In this document: piece after piece, positions 47,312-56,868 of the stretch
Layout of the letters: every line of letters begins with the position of its first letter
How positions within the stretch are numbered: the stretch's first letter is position 1
Assembly: GCA_019310785.1 (NCBI GenBank)
Contig: JAFDDR010000006.1
Span: 19,411-83,410, forward strand
Source of the DNA: Deltaproteobacteria bacterium
GTDB lineage: Bacteria > Desulfobacterota > DSM-4660 > Desulfatiglandales > Desulfatiglandaceae
Length of the DNA: 64,000 bases
Direction: 5' to 3'
Notes under the pieces: generated by a model
What the model was told of the DNA's origin: nothing
Seen by the model: the letters and a program-made list of their open reading frames with translations, nothing else
The model's database searches: none
Program-made: the position numbers and the translations under genes

Positions 47312-48457
47312 TCATCCTTTAATGAGATTTTTCGCTATTACCAGGCGCATAATCTCGTTCGTACCCTCATATATCTGACATATCTTGGCATCCCGCATAT
47401 GCCGCTCCATGGGGTAGTCCTTGCAGTAGCCGTATCCGCCCAAGACCTGAATCCCCTCGATGGACGCCCTCATGGCCGCGTCAGAGGCATACATCTTGGC
47501 CATGGCCGCAGCCTTTTCATACGGTTTCTTGTTGTCTTCCAGCCATGCGGCCCTGAGGGTAAGCAGTTCGGCCGCATCCAATTCGGTGGCCATATCGGCT
47601 AACTTCCACTGAATGGCCTGGAATGCCGTAATGGGCTTACCAAACTGTACCCGTGTCTTAGCATACTCCACGGCCTCTTCCAACACGGACCGACCGATTC
47701 CGAGGGCCTGTGATGCAATACCCATCCTGCCGCCATCGAGGGTGGTAAGCATCTGCCTGAACCCCTCGCCCTCGTTCCCGAGAAGGGCATCCGCGGGCAG
47801 CCTGGCATCTTCAAAGATCATTTCTGCCGTGCCGGAGGCTAAGATACCCAATTTATCCTCAACTCGTCCCACCTTGAAGCCGGGCGTATTATCGAGATCC
47901 ACCACAAAGGAAGAGATCCCTTTGTATCCCTTGCCCTTTTCCGTTATGGCTGCAATCACGGAATAAGATGACACATTGCCGTTGGTAATGAATTTTTTCT
48001 CACCATTAATAACCCATTCATTTCCATCCCTCACGGCCGTGGTGAGCATTCCTGCAGGGTCCGACCCGGCGTTCGCCTCGGTCAGGGCGTAGCATCCGAT
48101 TGCTTCACCGGCTGCACATGGGTATAGAAATTGTTTTTTTTGCTCTTCGGTGCCATATTCCTGAACAGGGAAACAGTAAAGCGAGTTATTCACGGACATG
48201 ATAACACCAGTGGAAGCGCATGCCTTGGAAATCTCGATCAGGGCAAGAACATAGCTTACATAGTCCATGCCTCCTCCACCGTATTCCTCGGGTACGGCAA
48301 TGCCCATCATCTTTAGCTCCCCCAACTGTTTGATGATCTCTGCGGGGTGCTCATGTTTCTCATCCAACTCAGCGGCCTTTGGTTTGATCTCGGTTTCTGC
48401 AAACTTTCGGGCCATATCCCTAACCATCTGTTGTTCTTCAGTCAATGCGAAATCCAT
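47312..48457 (-). CDS. Acyl-CoA dehydrogenase
   Basis: CYALTEANAGSDPAGM, QVLGGYGYCKDYPMERHMRDAKICQIYEGTNEIMRLVIA. Confidence 0.95.
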   Translation of the reverse strand: MDFALTEEQQMVRDMARKFAETEIKPKAAELDEKHEHPAEIIKQLGELKMMGIAVPEEYGGGGMDYVSYVLALIEISKACASTGVIMSVNNSLYCFPVQEYGTEEQKKQFLYPCAAGEAIGCYALTEANAGSDPAGMLTTAVRDGNEWVINGEKKFITNGNVSSYSVIAAITEKGKGYKGISSFVVDLDNTPGFKVGRVEDKLGILASGTAEMIFEDARLPADALLGNEGEGFRQMLTTLDGGRMGIASQALGIGRSVLEEAVEYAKTRVQFGKPITAFQAIQWKLADMATELDAAELLTLRAAWLEDNKKPYEKAAAMAKMYASDAAMRASIEGIQVLGGYGYCKDYPMERHMRDAKICQIYEGTNEIMRLVIAKNLIKG

Positions 48458-48458
48458 T

Positions 48459-49250
48459 TTAACTTAACTCCCCTTTAAATTCAGGTTTTCTTTTCTCCAA
48501 AAAGGCCGACATCCCTTCTTTGCCGTCCGGACTTGCCATGCAAAGCCCGAACTGGTCGGTTTCCAGGGCGCAGGCAGAACGCAAATCGAGGTTATATCCC
48601 CTGTCAATACATCGTTTTACGCCCATAAGCGAGAACCTGCCTTTGGATGCAAGTCCCTTGGCCGTTTTCATGGTCTCTTCCCACAACTTGTCTGCGGGGA
48701 ACACCTTGTTTACCAGTCCGATTTCCTTTGCCTCCTGGGCACTGATGAGTGCACCGGTCATGCAGAGCTCCTTTGCCATGCCCTTTCCAACGAGTCTCGG
48801 AAGGCGCTGGGTCCCGCCAAACCCGGGAATGATCCCAAGATTGATCTCCGGTTGGCCGAATTTGGCATTCTCGGAGGCATAAATAAAATCAGACGCTATG
48901 GCGATCTCAGTCCCACCCCCTAAGGCAAACCCGTTAACGCAGGCGATAACCGGGATAGGCAGTCCTTCCATACGAAAGCCCAACTCATGAAGTTTTAACG
49001 AAAAATTCCTCAATTGAAGGGGGTCAAAGTCGACCATTAGCGAAATATCGGCACCGGCCACAAAGGCCTTGTCTCCCTCTCCGGTCAGGATAAGCACCCT
49101 TATTGACTGGCTCGCTTCCACTTCGTCCAGGGCCTTGTGCATCTCTTCGACCACATCGATGCTGATTGCGTTCAATGCCTTGGGACGGTTGAATTTAATA
49201 ATTGCCACGTTCCCTTCTGTCTCAAAAATAATGTTTTCATATGCCATCAC
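48459..49250 (-). CDS. Enoyl-CoA hydratase/isomerase (crotonase) family
   Basis: FVAGADISLM, ACVNGFALGGGTEIAIASDFIYASENAKFGQPEINLGIIPGFGGTQRLPRLVG. Confidence 0.95.
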   Translation of the reverse strand: MMAYENIIFETEGNVAIIKFNRPKALNAISIDVVEEMHKALDEVEASQSIRVLILTGEGDKAFVAGADISLMVDFDPLQLRNFSLKLHELGFRMEGLPIPVIACVNGFALGGGTEIAIASDFIYASENAKFGQPEINLGIIPGFGGTQRLPRLVGKGMAKELCMTGALISAQEAKEIGLVNKVFPADKLWEETMKTAKGLASKGRFSLMGVKRCIDRGYNLDLRSACALETDQFGLCMASPDGKEGMSAFLEKRKPEFKGELS

Positions 49251-49272
49251 AAATCCTCCAATGCTAAAAAAC

Positions 49273-49500
49273 TTTTGACAGGATTACAGGATAAACAAGA
49301 TAAATATCCTGTATATCCTTAAATAAAGATTTTGAGTTACACCACGTATACAGCTCCCCAGGATATTTTTGGCTATAATTTGCTAAATGCCTACATCTTA
49401 ATTACATTTTATTTTGTAAGTAAACTTTCTCAAAGACAGGATATATTTTTTGATTTACAAGATTGAAATAATCCAGTTCATCCTGTTAATCCTGTCAAAA
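49273..49500. repeat. MITE-like element with terminal inverted repeats
   Basis: TTTTGACAGGATTACAGGAT (49273-) and ATCCTGTTAATCCTGTCAAAA (-49500) bracket an AT-rich intergenic core. Confidence 0.65.
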
Positions 49501-49502
49501 TA

Positions 49503-50786
49503 TTAGACTTTTTCAAGGACCGTTGCCATTCCCTGGCCCCCTCCAATACATAGCGAGGCCAGGCCAAGGCTGTGTTCACCCCTTAACATCTGTCCCATCA
49601 GTGTAACGATAAGGCGGGCCCCTGAACACCCGATGGGGTGTCCGATCGATATTCCGCTCCCCAAGGGGTTGGTCTTTTCCATGTCGCATTTCAACTCTCT
49701 AATGCATGCAATGGCCTGGGACGCAAATGCCTCATTAAGCTCGATGACACCAAAATCATCAATGGAAAGGCCTGTCTTTTTCAAAATTTTTCTCACTGCC
49801 GGTATCGGACCAAGGCCCATATAGGCCGGGTCTATCGCGGCATATGAATAGGCATTAATTTTGACAAGGGGTTTCAGGCCTAGATCTTTTGCCTTTTCAC
49901 CGGACATTATGAGCAAAGCAGCGGCCGCGTCATTTATACCGGACGCATTCCCCGCAGTGACCGTTCCGTCCTTTTTAAAGGCCGGGCGAAGTTTGGCCAT
50001 CTTTTCCACACTCGTATCCATGGGTCTTTCATCAGTATCAAAAATAACCGGGTCCCCCTTTCTCTGGGGAATGACTACCGGCACGATCTCCTCCTTAAAG
50101 AGCCCGTCGGTGATTGCCTTTCTTGCCCTCTGGTGGCTCATGGCCCCTAATTCGTCCTGCTCCTGCCTGGAAATGCCATAGGTTTCCGCAATGTTTTCCG
50201 CGGTAAGCCCCATATGGTACCCATAAAAGATCTCGAATAGACCATCCATGATCATCAGGTCCACAAGGTCTGCGTTGTTCATGCGGGCTCCCCAACGGGC
50301 CGCCGGAAGGGCAAAGGGAATAAGACTCATGTTTTCCATGCCGCCGGCTAAAATCACATCCGCTTCGCCGGCACGGATCGCCTGTGTGGCCAAGGCCACG
50401 GCCTTCATACCGGAAGCGCACACCTTGTTTATAGTAAATGCACCGGTTTCTTTGGAAATACCTGCCTTGACCATGGACTGCCTGGCTACATTCTGTCCCT
50501 GGCCGGCACCCACAACGTTTCCCATAATCACTTCGTCCACCTGCACGGGCTGAAGTGAATCATCATAGTCATAAACCTCTTTTTCCAGATCAATCATTCC
50601 CCTGCCCTTCAGGGCATCCGGCTCGAACCGCTTAAGGGCTTCAGTTGCAACCGGCCTCAAATTGGCTTTCTTAAGGGTTTCTTTTAACACCAGGGCGCCC
50701 AACTCCACAACGGGGGTTGTCTTTAAACTCGCGCCAAAGGTCCCTACCGGCGTCCTTGCACCGGAAACAATCACCACGTCCGTCAT
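49503..50786 (-). CDS. Acetyl-CoA acetyltransferase (thiolase) with internal insertion
   Basis: INKVCASGMKAVALATQAI, NEAFASQAIACIREL, GSGISIGHPIGCSGARLIVTL, CIGGGQGMA. Confidence 0.95.
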   Translation of the reverse strand: MTDVVIVSGARTPVGTFGASLKTTPVVELGALVLKETLKKANLRPVATEALKRFEPDALKGRGMIDLEKEVYDYDDSLQPVQVDEVIMGNVVGAGQGQNVARQSMVKAGISKETGAFTINKVCASGMKAVALATQAIRAGEADVILAGGMENMSLIPFALPAARWGARMNNADLVDLMIMDGLFEIFYGYHMGLTAENIAETYGISRQEQDELGAMSHQRARKAITDGLFKEEIVPVVIPQRKGDPVIFDTDERPMDTSVEKMAKLRPAFKKDGTVTAGNASGINDAAAALLIMSGEKAKDLGLKPLVKINAYSYAAIDPAYMGLGPIPAVRKILKKTGLSIDDFGVIELNEAFASQAIACIRELKCDMEKTNPLGSGISIGHPIGCSGARLIVTLMGQMLRGEHSLGLASLCIGGGQGMATVLEKV

Positions 50787-50832
50787 AGTTTCATCTCCTT
50801 ATTTTTATATTTTATAAAATCGCATAACAATT

Positions 50833-52020
50833 TTATTCATTATAAACTACAAGAGTAACGGCCTCACCGCCACCTAAGCAGAGAGAGGCCTGTCCCACTT
50901 TTGCACCTCTATCCTTCATGGCATATATGAGGGTGGTCAGGACCCGGGCGCCGCTTGCTCCGATGGGGTGGCCGATTGCCACGGACCCGCCATGTACATT
51001 GACCTTTTCGGGATCGATCCCGAGTTCCCTGTTTATGGCCACAGATGAGGTACTGAATGCCTCATTGATCTCGTGTATGTCAATGTCCTCTATCTTTAGA
51101 TCATCCTTGGCCAGGACCTTTGGTATGGAAAGGATAGGCGCAACAAGCACATATTTCATGTCAATTCCGGCCGCGCCCTGCGCACCGACACGTACCATGG
51201 GCTTGCATCCCAACTCGTCTGCCTTTTCCCTTGACATGACCACCAGGGCCGATGCCCCGTCACTGATTTTGGATGCATTCCCCGCTGTCACAAGACCACC
51301 CTTTTTAAATGCCGGTCGCAGTCGCGCTAATCCCTCCGCTGTGGTCCTGGGCTCTCTTAGGGGGATCTCGTCCGTATCAAATATGATTGGATCACCCTTT
51401 CTAACAGGAACTTCAACAGGTACAATCTCGTCCTTGAATTTGCCTTGCTCAATTGCCTTCCATGATTTCTCATAGGAGTTCAAGGCAAAGAGGTCAGTAT
51501 CTTCCCGGTTCACCCCATATTTCTCAGACACGAGTTCTGCGCTTATTCCCATGTGAAAATCATTCACATGATCCCACAGCCCATCGTGAACCATACCGTC
51601 AATGAGTGTGCCATTGTTCATGCGGTAACCGGTCCTCGCCTTGTTCAGCATATAAGGACATAGGTTCATGTTTTCCTGGCCACCGGCTACAACTATATCG
51701 GCGTCATTGCACTGGATGGCCTGTGCCGCAAGCATCACGGCCTTTAAACCGGATCCGCAGACCTTATTCACGGTTATGGCGCAAACCTCCCAGGGAAGAC
51801 CGGCCCTGACCGTGGTCTGCCTGGCTGGATTCTGTCCCAGTCCATGGGGCAGGACACTCCCCATGATCACCTCGTCGATATCTTCGTTTTTTATGCCTGC
51901 CCGGCGAATGGCCTCCCTTATCACAATGGCCCCGAGATCGGTCGCGGAAATAGAACTGAGCGATCCTACAAAATCACCAACAGCCGTTCTGCAAGCACTT
52001 ACAATAACCACATCTTTCAT
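50833..52020 (-). CDS. Acetyl-CoA acetyltransferase (thiolase)
   Basis: VNKVCGSGLKAVMLAAQAI, GGSVAIGHPIGASGARVLTTL, CLGGGEA; start MKDVVIVSACRTAVGDF preferred over supplied upstream start at 52038. Confidence 0.95.
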   Translation of the reverse strand: MKDVVIVSACRTAVGDFVGSLSSISATDLGAIVIREAIRRAGIKNEDIDEVIMGSVLPHGLGQNPARQTTVRAGLPWEVCAITVNKVCGSGLKAVMLAAQAIQCNDADIVVAGGQENMNLCPYMLNKARTGYRMNNGTLIDGMVHDGLWDHVNDFHMGISAELVSEKYGVNREDTDLFALNSYEKSWKAIEQGKFKDEIVPVEVPVRKGDPIIFDTDEIPLREPRTTAEGLARLRPAFKKGGLVTAGNASKISDGASALVVMSREKADELGCKPMVRVGAQGAAGIDMKYVLVAPILSIPKVLAKDDLKIEDIDIHEINEAFSTSSVAINRELGIDPEKVNVHGGSVAIGHPIGASGARVLTTLIYAMKDRGAKVGQASLCLGGGEAVTLVVYNE

Positions 52021-52135
52021 TATAATTCCCCTTTTCATATCTATTCAGTGAAAAATTGAGTCTAATACATTCACCAAAAATGGCAAACCTTTTTTGCGAT
52101 TAACGTTTGATAACCTCGTAAAGACTTTTTTTACT

Positions 52136-52215
52136 TGTCATTTCGACCGCAGGGAGAAATCTTTAGCGTGTAAGCGACTGAAAACATAAGATTTCTCCCT
52201 GCGGTCGAAATGACA
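52136..52215. repeat. Palindromic repeat family B, copy 3
   Basis: TGTCATTTCGACCGCAGGGAGAAATCTT...AAGATTTCTCCCTGCGGTCGAAATGACA, nearly perfect palindrome. Confidence 0.92.
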
Positions 52216-52246
52216 GATTCGCTGAATTCAAATTTTTATAAGTTCA

Positions 52247-52843
52247 TCAACGTTTCAGTTGATTGATATAAAATCGCATCTGGGTGATAGTTTCCACCCA
52301 GATGGAAGTGTCTTTGCTTGCTGAGTAAAGGGTAGCGGCCCCGTTTAAAGAAATTATTATAAAATTCGAAATTTCCCTATGGTTCAGACCTCCCTTTAGC
52401 AATCCTTTATCATCGGCATCTTCCAACCATTTTTGCAACAATCTCGAAAACTGTACAAATCCTCTGAGAATATGCCTGCTCATCTTATCCGACTGCCCGG
52501 AAATTTCAACTAACATGTTAACAAAAAAACAGCCACCGTCAAAAACATCTTTGCCTAAATAATTTTCTAAATGATTTTCAATGGTTACTTCTATTCTTTC
52601 AAGTGGATTGGTAATATTTTTCGTGTTTTTGAATGCGATATTTCTCCATATTTTTACGGCTTCACCATAGACTGAATACCATATGTCTTCCTTGCTTGCA
52701 AAATGTCCATAAAGGCCACCTTTTGTCAGGCCTGTTGCCTCAAGGATGTCGTTTATCGATGTGTTGAAATACCCTTTAACCGAAAAGACCTGCAGGGATT
52801 TTTCCGTAATGTTTTGTTTGGTTAAAATACCTTTATTTGTCAT
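52247..52843 (-). CDS. TetR/AcrR-family transcriptional regulator
   Basis: SLQVFSVKGYFNTSINDILEATGLTKGGLYGHFASKEDIWYSVY. Confidence 0.94.
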   Translation of the reverse strand: MTNKGILTKQNITEKSLQVFSVKGYFNTSINDILEATGLTKGGLYGHFASKEDIWYSVYGEAVKIWRNIAFKNTKNITNPLERIEVTIENHLENYLGKDVFDGGCFFVNMLVEISGQSDKMSRHILRGFVQFSRLLQKWLEDADDKGLLKGGLNHREISNFIIISLNGAATLYSASKDTSIWVETITQMRFYINQLKR

Positions 52844-52870
52844 AATTCATTTAGCTTTCACATATAATAT

Positions 52871-52882
52871 ACCGACCGGTCT
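52871..52882. promoter_or_regulatory. Putative TetR operator
   Basis: ACCGACCGGTCT containing palindromic GACCGGTC, about 30 bp upstream of the TetR start codon. Confidence 0.5.
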
Positions 52883-53036
52883 TTTTATTTTTATACTCGG
52901 CAGCAATGCCTGTCAAGAATTTTTCAATCAAATTCCCTTGACAAACCTGTCAGTCAACAGTTAAGCAAAACCTGAGTTGATAATTCTAAAACCTTACTTC
53001 AAAACATGAATTAAAGGAAACCAGAAGGGGTATATT

Positions 53037-54350
53037 ATGGCCATGAACCCAATCGCAAAAGAATTAAACGAGATTATCAGGAAAGGCAATGAGCACGTCT
53101 ATGAAATGCTCTCAGAGGTTGGCAAAAACCTTTTTTTCCCAAAAGGCATACTCTCCCAGAGCGCTGAGGCCAAGGAAAAGGCCCACAGATTCAATGCCAC
53201 TATCGGCATGGCCACTGAAAAGGGCAGGACCATGCACCTTGCTTCTGTCATGGCCATGTTGAGCGGCCTTAAACCCAGTGAGGCACTTACCTATGCCCCG
53301 TCTTTCGGGATTATGCCATTGCGCCAGACGTGGCAGGAAGCCCTGTTTGAAAAGAACCCTTCTCTAAAAGGTAAAGATATCAGCCTCCCAGTGGTCAGCA
53401 ATGCTATTACCCACGGCCTGAGCGTGGTCTCTGATATGTGGGTGGACCCTGGCGATGTAATTATCCTTCCCGACAAAATGTGGGGGAATTACAACCTCAT
53501 TTTTGCAGTCAGGAGGGGGGCTGAGATCGTTCATTATGACTTGTTTGACGGCCAGGGTAAGTTCAACCTGAATGCGTTTGAGACACGCGTGCAGACCGAG
53601 GCCGAAAACAGGGAAAAGATTATTGTCATCCTGAACTTTCCCAATAACCCCACCGGGTACACAATAAACCATCAAGAAGCTGACAACATAGCGGATATCC
53701 TGATTAGAACGGCACAAGGGGGTACCAATGTCCTGGCGCTCACGGATGATGCATATTTCGGGCTCTTTTATGACGATAACGGCCTCAAAGAATCCATTTT
53801 TACCGAACTAATGGGACGCGATTCCCGGCTTTTGGCCGTCAAGTTAGATGGGGCTACCAAGGAAAACTTTGTCTGGGGATTGAGGGTAGGGTTTGTTACA
53901 TACGGCGGATCGTTTGACGGAGAATCAAGACCCGCTTATGACTCTTTGGAGAGAAAAACCGCGGGGGCCGTAAGGGGTTCCATTTCAAATGCGGCCCATT
54001 TGAGCCAGGAAATCGTACTCAAATCCCTTAAGTCAGATGAATACGCGGCTGAAAAACAGGAAAAGTTTCAGATCATGAAGGACCGGGCACAGGAAGTAAA
54101 AAGGGTCTTATCGGACCCCAAATACGAACATGCCTGGGAGCCCTATCCCTTTAATTCAGGGTATTTCATGTGCCTGAAACTGAAAACGGTTGATGCCGAA
54201 CCCCTCAGGGTACATCTTTTGGATAAGTATGGAGTGGGCCTTATTTCCCTTGGTAAGACCGATCTTCGCGTGGCCTTTTCATGTCTGGAAAAAGAAGATA
54301 CACAGGAACTTTTTGATATCGTGCTTAAGGGCGTGAAGGATTTGGAATAG
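53037..54350 (+). CDS. Aminotransferase class I/II (PLP-dependent)
   Basis: ILNFPNNPTGYTI, LTDDAYFGLFYD, KLDGATKENFVWGLRVGFVTYGG. Confidence 0.9.
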   Translation: MAMNPIAKELNEIIRKGNEHVYEMLSEVGKNLFFPKGILSQSAEAKEKAHRFNATIGMATEKGRTMHLASVMAMLSGLKPSEALTYAPSFGIMPLRQTWQEALFEKNPSLKGKDISLPVVSNAITHGLSVVSDMWVDPGDVIILPDKMWGNYNLIFAVRRGAEIVHYDLFDGQGKFNLNAFETRVQTEAENREKIIVILNFPNNPTGYTINHQEADNIADILIRTAQGGTNVLALTDDAYFGLFYDDNGLKESIFTELMGRDSRLLAVKLDGATKENFVWGLRVGFVTYGGSFDGESRPAYDSLERKTAGAVRGSISNAAHLSQEIVLKSLKSDEYAAEKQEKFQIMKDRAQEVKRVLSDPKYEHAWEPYPFNSGYFMCLKLKTVDAEPLRVHLLDKYGVGLISLGKTDLRVAFSCLEKEDTQELFDIVLKGVKDLE

Positions 54351-54386
54351 TTCACTTTAGTCACTTCAAACTTTAGCTCACTTCCA

Positions 54387-56744
54387 TCATTTATCCTTGT
54401 TATCTCCCATATCGAACTGGAAAAATTGTCCCGATTTGGGAGATGTGGGCTTCGGAGAATATTCTTTGGGCTCAGTACCTTCTTTGAACGCCTGAAATAC
54501 GGTCTTTTTGGAATAGGAACTCGCCAAGAGACCGGTCTTTGAGTCAATTTTCGCAAACACGACGCCTTCAGGGACCTGAAAATCAACCATCGGCCTGTCC
54601 TTCAGGACATCGGACATAAAAGAAAGCCATATGGGGCTCGCGGCCCTTGAACCTGTTTCTCCCTTTCCCATGGCCTTCCGATCATCATAACCTACCCACA
54701 CACCTGTCACCAGACCCGGCGTATATCCCATGAACCAGGCATCCCAAAGGTTGTTGGTAGTCCCGGTCTTGCCTGCAGCCGGCCGTTTAAGGGCCTTGAT
54801 CCTCCAGCCCGTGCCCTCCTGTATTACGGCCTTCAAAAGGTCGGTCATCACATAAGCAGTTTCCTTTGAAATCACTTCATTTGCTTCAGGCTGGTTTTCC
54901 TCGATGATTTGATCACTCCGGTCTACAATCCGTTTTACAAAAATCGGCTTTACCAACATACCGCCATTGGCAAAGACCGAATAGGCCCTCGTAAGTTCCA
55001 TCAACGAAAGCCCGGAAGAACCTAAGGCTAAGGAAAGATCCGGGCTCAGTTCGGATTCAATACCCATATTTCTTGCATATTGAACCGCATTCTTAACTCC
55101 GATTTTTTTCAGAATCTTAACGGTAATGACATTCCTGGACTTGGCAAGAGCTGTCCTAAACAATGTGGGACCAAAGAATTTTTCCTTGTAGTTTTTTGGC
55201 TTCCAGACCTCATTGTCGGGATTTTGGTCCGATACATAGGGGGCATCGATGATGATTTCAGCCGGGCTCATGCCCCAGTCCAGGGCAGCCGCATAGATAA
55301 TCGGCTTGAAGGCCGATCCGGGCTGGCGCCTGGATTGAATGGCCCTGTTAAACTGGCTGACGGAAAAATCCCGGCCCCCTACCATGGCTTTCACCTCTCC
55401 GCTCTCAGGTGCCATACAGAGAAGGGCACCCTGAATCTCCGGGGTCTGTTCCAATGAAACCTCCCAGACAAAGGGAGATAGGCCCTCTTTCAAGACACGA
55501 ACAAGGACAATATCTCCCTTCTTTAGGATTTTGGAGGGCTTCTTTACTCTAACAGCATAGTAGGGGACCTTAGAATTGGGCTTTCTGGCCCATTTCATCC
55601 CTGAAAGCGGAAGCAGGGCCTTATCATCGCCGATACGGACCACGACCTCTTTTCGTTCGTCACTCACCTCCTCAACAAATGCCTCGACGACCGAACCTGC
55701 CGTTGGCGGGTTTAGAAGATATTTTTTTGAGGCCTGCAAACTAAAATCATCGAATCCTTCCGGGTCAACATGCATTAAAGGCCCCCCGTACCCTTCCCTC
55801 TTATCCAGATCGAACAACCCCTTTATCAATGCCTCTTTGGCTGTTTGCTGCATTTCCAGATTCAGGGTTGTGTAAACCCTGAGCCCTCCACGTAACAAAA
55901 GGTCCTTCCCGTATTTCTCTAAGACATATCGACGCACATGCTCTGTGAAGTAGGGGGCCTTTGCAAAGGTGTTCTCCGTTCTGCCCTGAATTTCAAGCGG
56001 AATTTCAAGGGCACGACTCAACTGCTCGTTCGTGATGTAGCCTTCCTGCGACATCCTTTCAAGGACATATTTCTGCCTGGCCCTGGCCCGGCTAAAGTGC
56101 GAAACAGGTGAGTATCTCGCCGGGGCCTGGGGCAGACCGGCAAGCAGGGCCGATTGCGTAAGGGTCAGATCTTTGGCGGATTTACCAAAATAAGTGCGCG
56201 AGGCCGCCTCCACGCCATAGGCCCCCTGCCCTAAGTAGATCTGGTTCAGGTACAAAAAAAGGATTTCTTCCTTGGAAAAACTCTTTTCAAGCTGCACGGA
56301 AAGAATAGCTTCTCTGACCTTTCTTCTGTAGGTCCTTTCCGTATTCTTGAGAAGAAGTGATTTGGTCACCTGCTGGGTAATGGTACTCCCGCCCTGTTCT
56401 ATTTTACCTGCACGAAGGTTCTTTAAAAAGGCCCGGAAGATGCTGATGATATCTACCCCTTCGTGCTCAAAAAATCTGGCATCTTCGGCCGCTACAAAGG
56501 CATGGATCAGGTGCTGTGGCACCTGCTCCAAGGGAATAACAATCCTCTTTTCCTCCCAGAGCCGTCCGATCACCTCTCCGTCATCGCTGTAAATCTCCGT
56601 AATGATAGGGGGCCTATACTCCTTGACCGAATCTATTACAGGCAGGTTGCTGGACCAGATATACCAGAAATAGGCACCCGTACACACCCCGGCAAAAACC
56701 ACAAAGGAGAAGAACCAGAACGTAAATTTAAATAATCGTTTCAT
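54387..56744 (-). CDS. mrcA: Penicillin-binding protein 1A
   Basis: AAEDARFFEHEGVD, GGSTITQQVTKSLLL, RRQPGSAFKPIIYAAAL, KTGTTNNLWDAWFMGYTPGLVTGVWVGYD. Confidence 0.95.
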   Translation of the reverse strand: MKRLFKFTFWFFSFVVFAGVCTGAYFWYIWSSNLPVIDSVKEYRPPIITEIYSDDGEVIGRLWEEKRIVIPLEQVPQHLIHAFVAAEDARFFEHEGVDIISIFRAFLKNLRAGKIEQGGSTITQQVTKSLLLKNTERTYRRKVREAILSVQLEKSFSKEEILFLYLNQIYLGQGAYGVEAASRTYFGKSAKDLTLTQSALLAGLPQAPARYSPVSHFSRARARQKYVLERMSQEGYITNEQLSRALEIPLEIQGRTENTFAKAPYFTEHVRRYVLEKYGKDLLLRGGLRVYTTLNLEMQQTAKEALIKGLFDLDKREGYGGPLMHVDPEGFDDFSLQASKKYLLNPPTAGSVVEAFVEEVSDERKEVVVRIGDDKALLPLSGMKWARKPNSKVPYYAVRVKKPSKILKKGDIVLVRVLKEGLSPFVWEVSLEQTPEIQGALLCMAPESGEVKAMVGGRDFSVSQFNRAIQSRRQPGSAFKPIIYAAALDWGMSPAEIIIDAPYVSDQNPDNEVWKPKNYKEKFFGPTLFRTALAKSRNVITVKILKKIGVKNAVQYARNMGIESELSPDLSLALGSSGLSLMELTRAYSVFANGGMLVKPIFVKRIVDRSDQIIEENQPEANEVISKETAYVMTDLLKAVIQEGTGWRIKALKRPAAGKTGTTNNLWDAWFMGYTPGLVTGVWVGYDDRKAMGKGETGSRAASPIWLSFMSDVLKDRPMVDFQVPEGVVFAKIDSKTGLLASSYSKKTVFQAFKEGTEPKEYSPKPTSPKSGQFFQFDMGDNKDK

Positions 56745-56806
56745 CGTATTATTTTAGCTGTTTGAAAAATTGAGCAATATTGCAAATTCACTGCAAGGGT
56801 GAGGTG

Positions 56807-56862
56807 GCCAGGTTTAGATATTGCCTTGAAAAATGCCTCACCCTTGCAAAGAGCTAAAGTAT
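56807..56862. repeat. Dispersed repeat family D, copy 2 (inverted)
   Basis: GCCAGGTTTAGATATTGCCTTGAAAAATGCCTCACCCTTGCAAAGAGCTAAAGTAT; adjacent GCAAGGGTGAGG 56793-56804 makes a 12-bp inverted repeat with CCTCACCCTTGC. Confidence 0.92.
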
Positions 56863-56868
56863 GTCGCT

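Noticed and set aside
50918-51475. 185-aa + strand ORF
   Set aside because: Antisense shadow of the thiolase gene.
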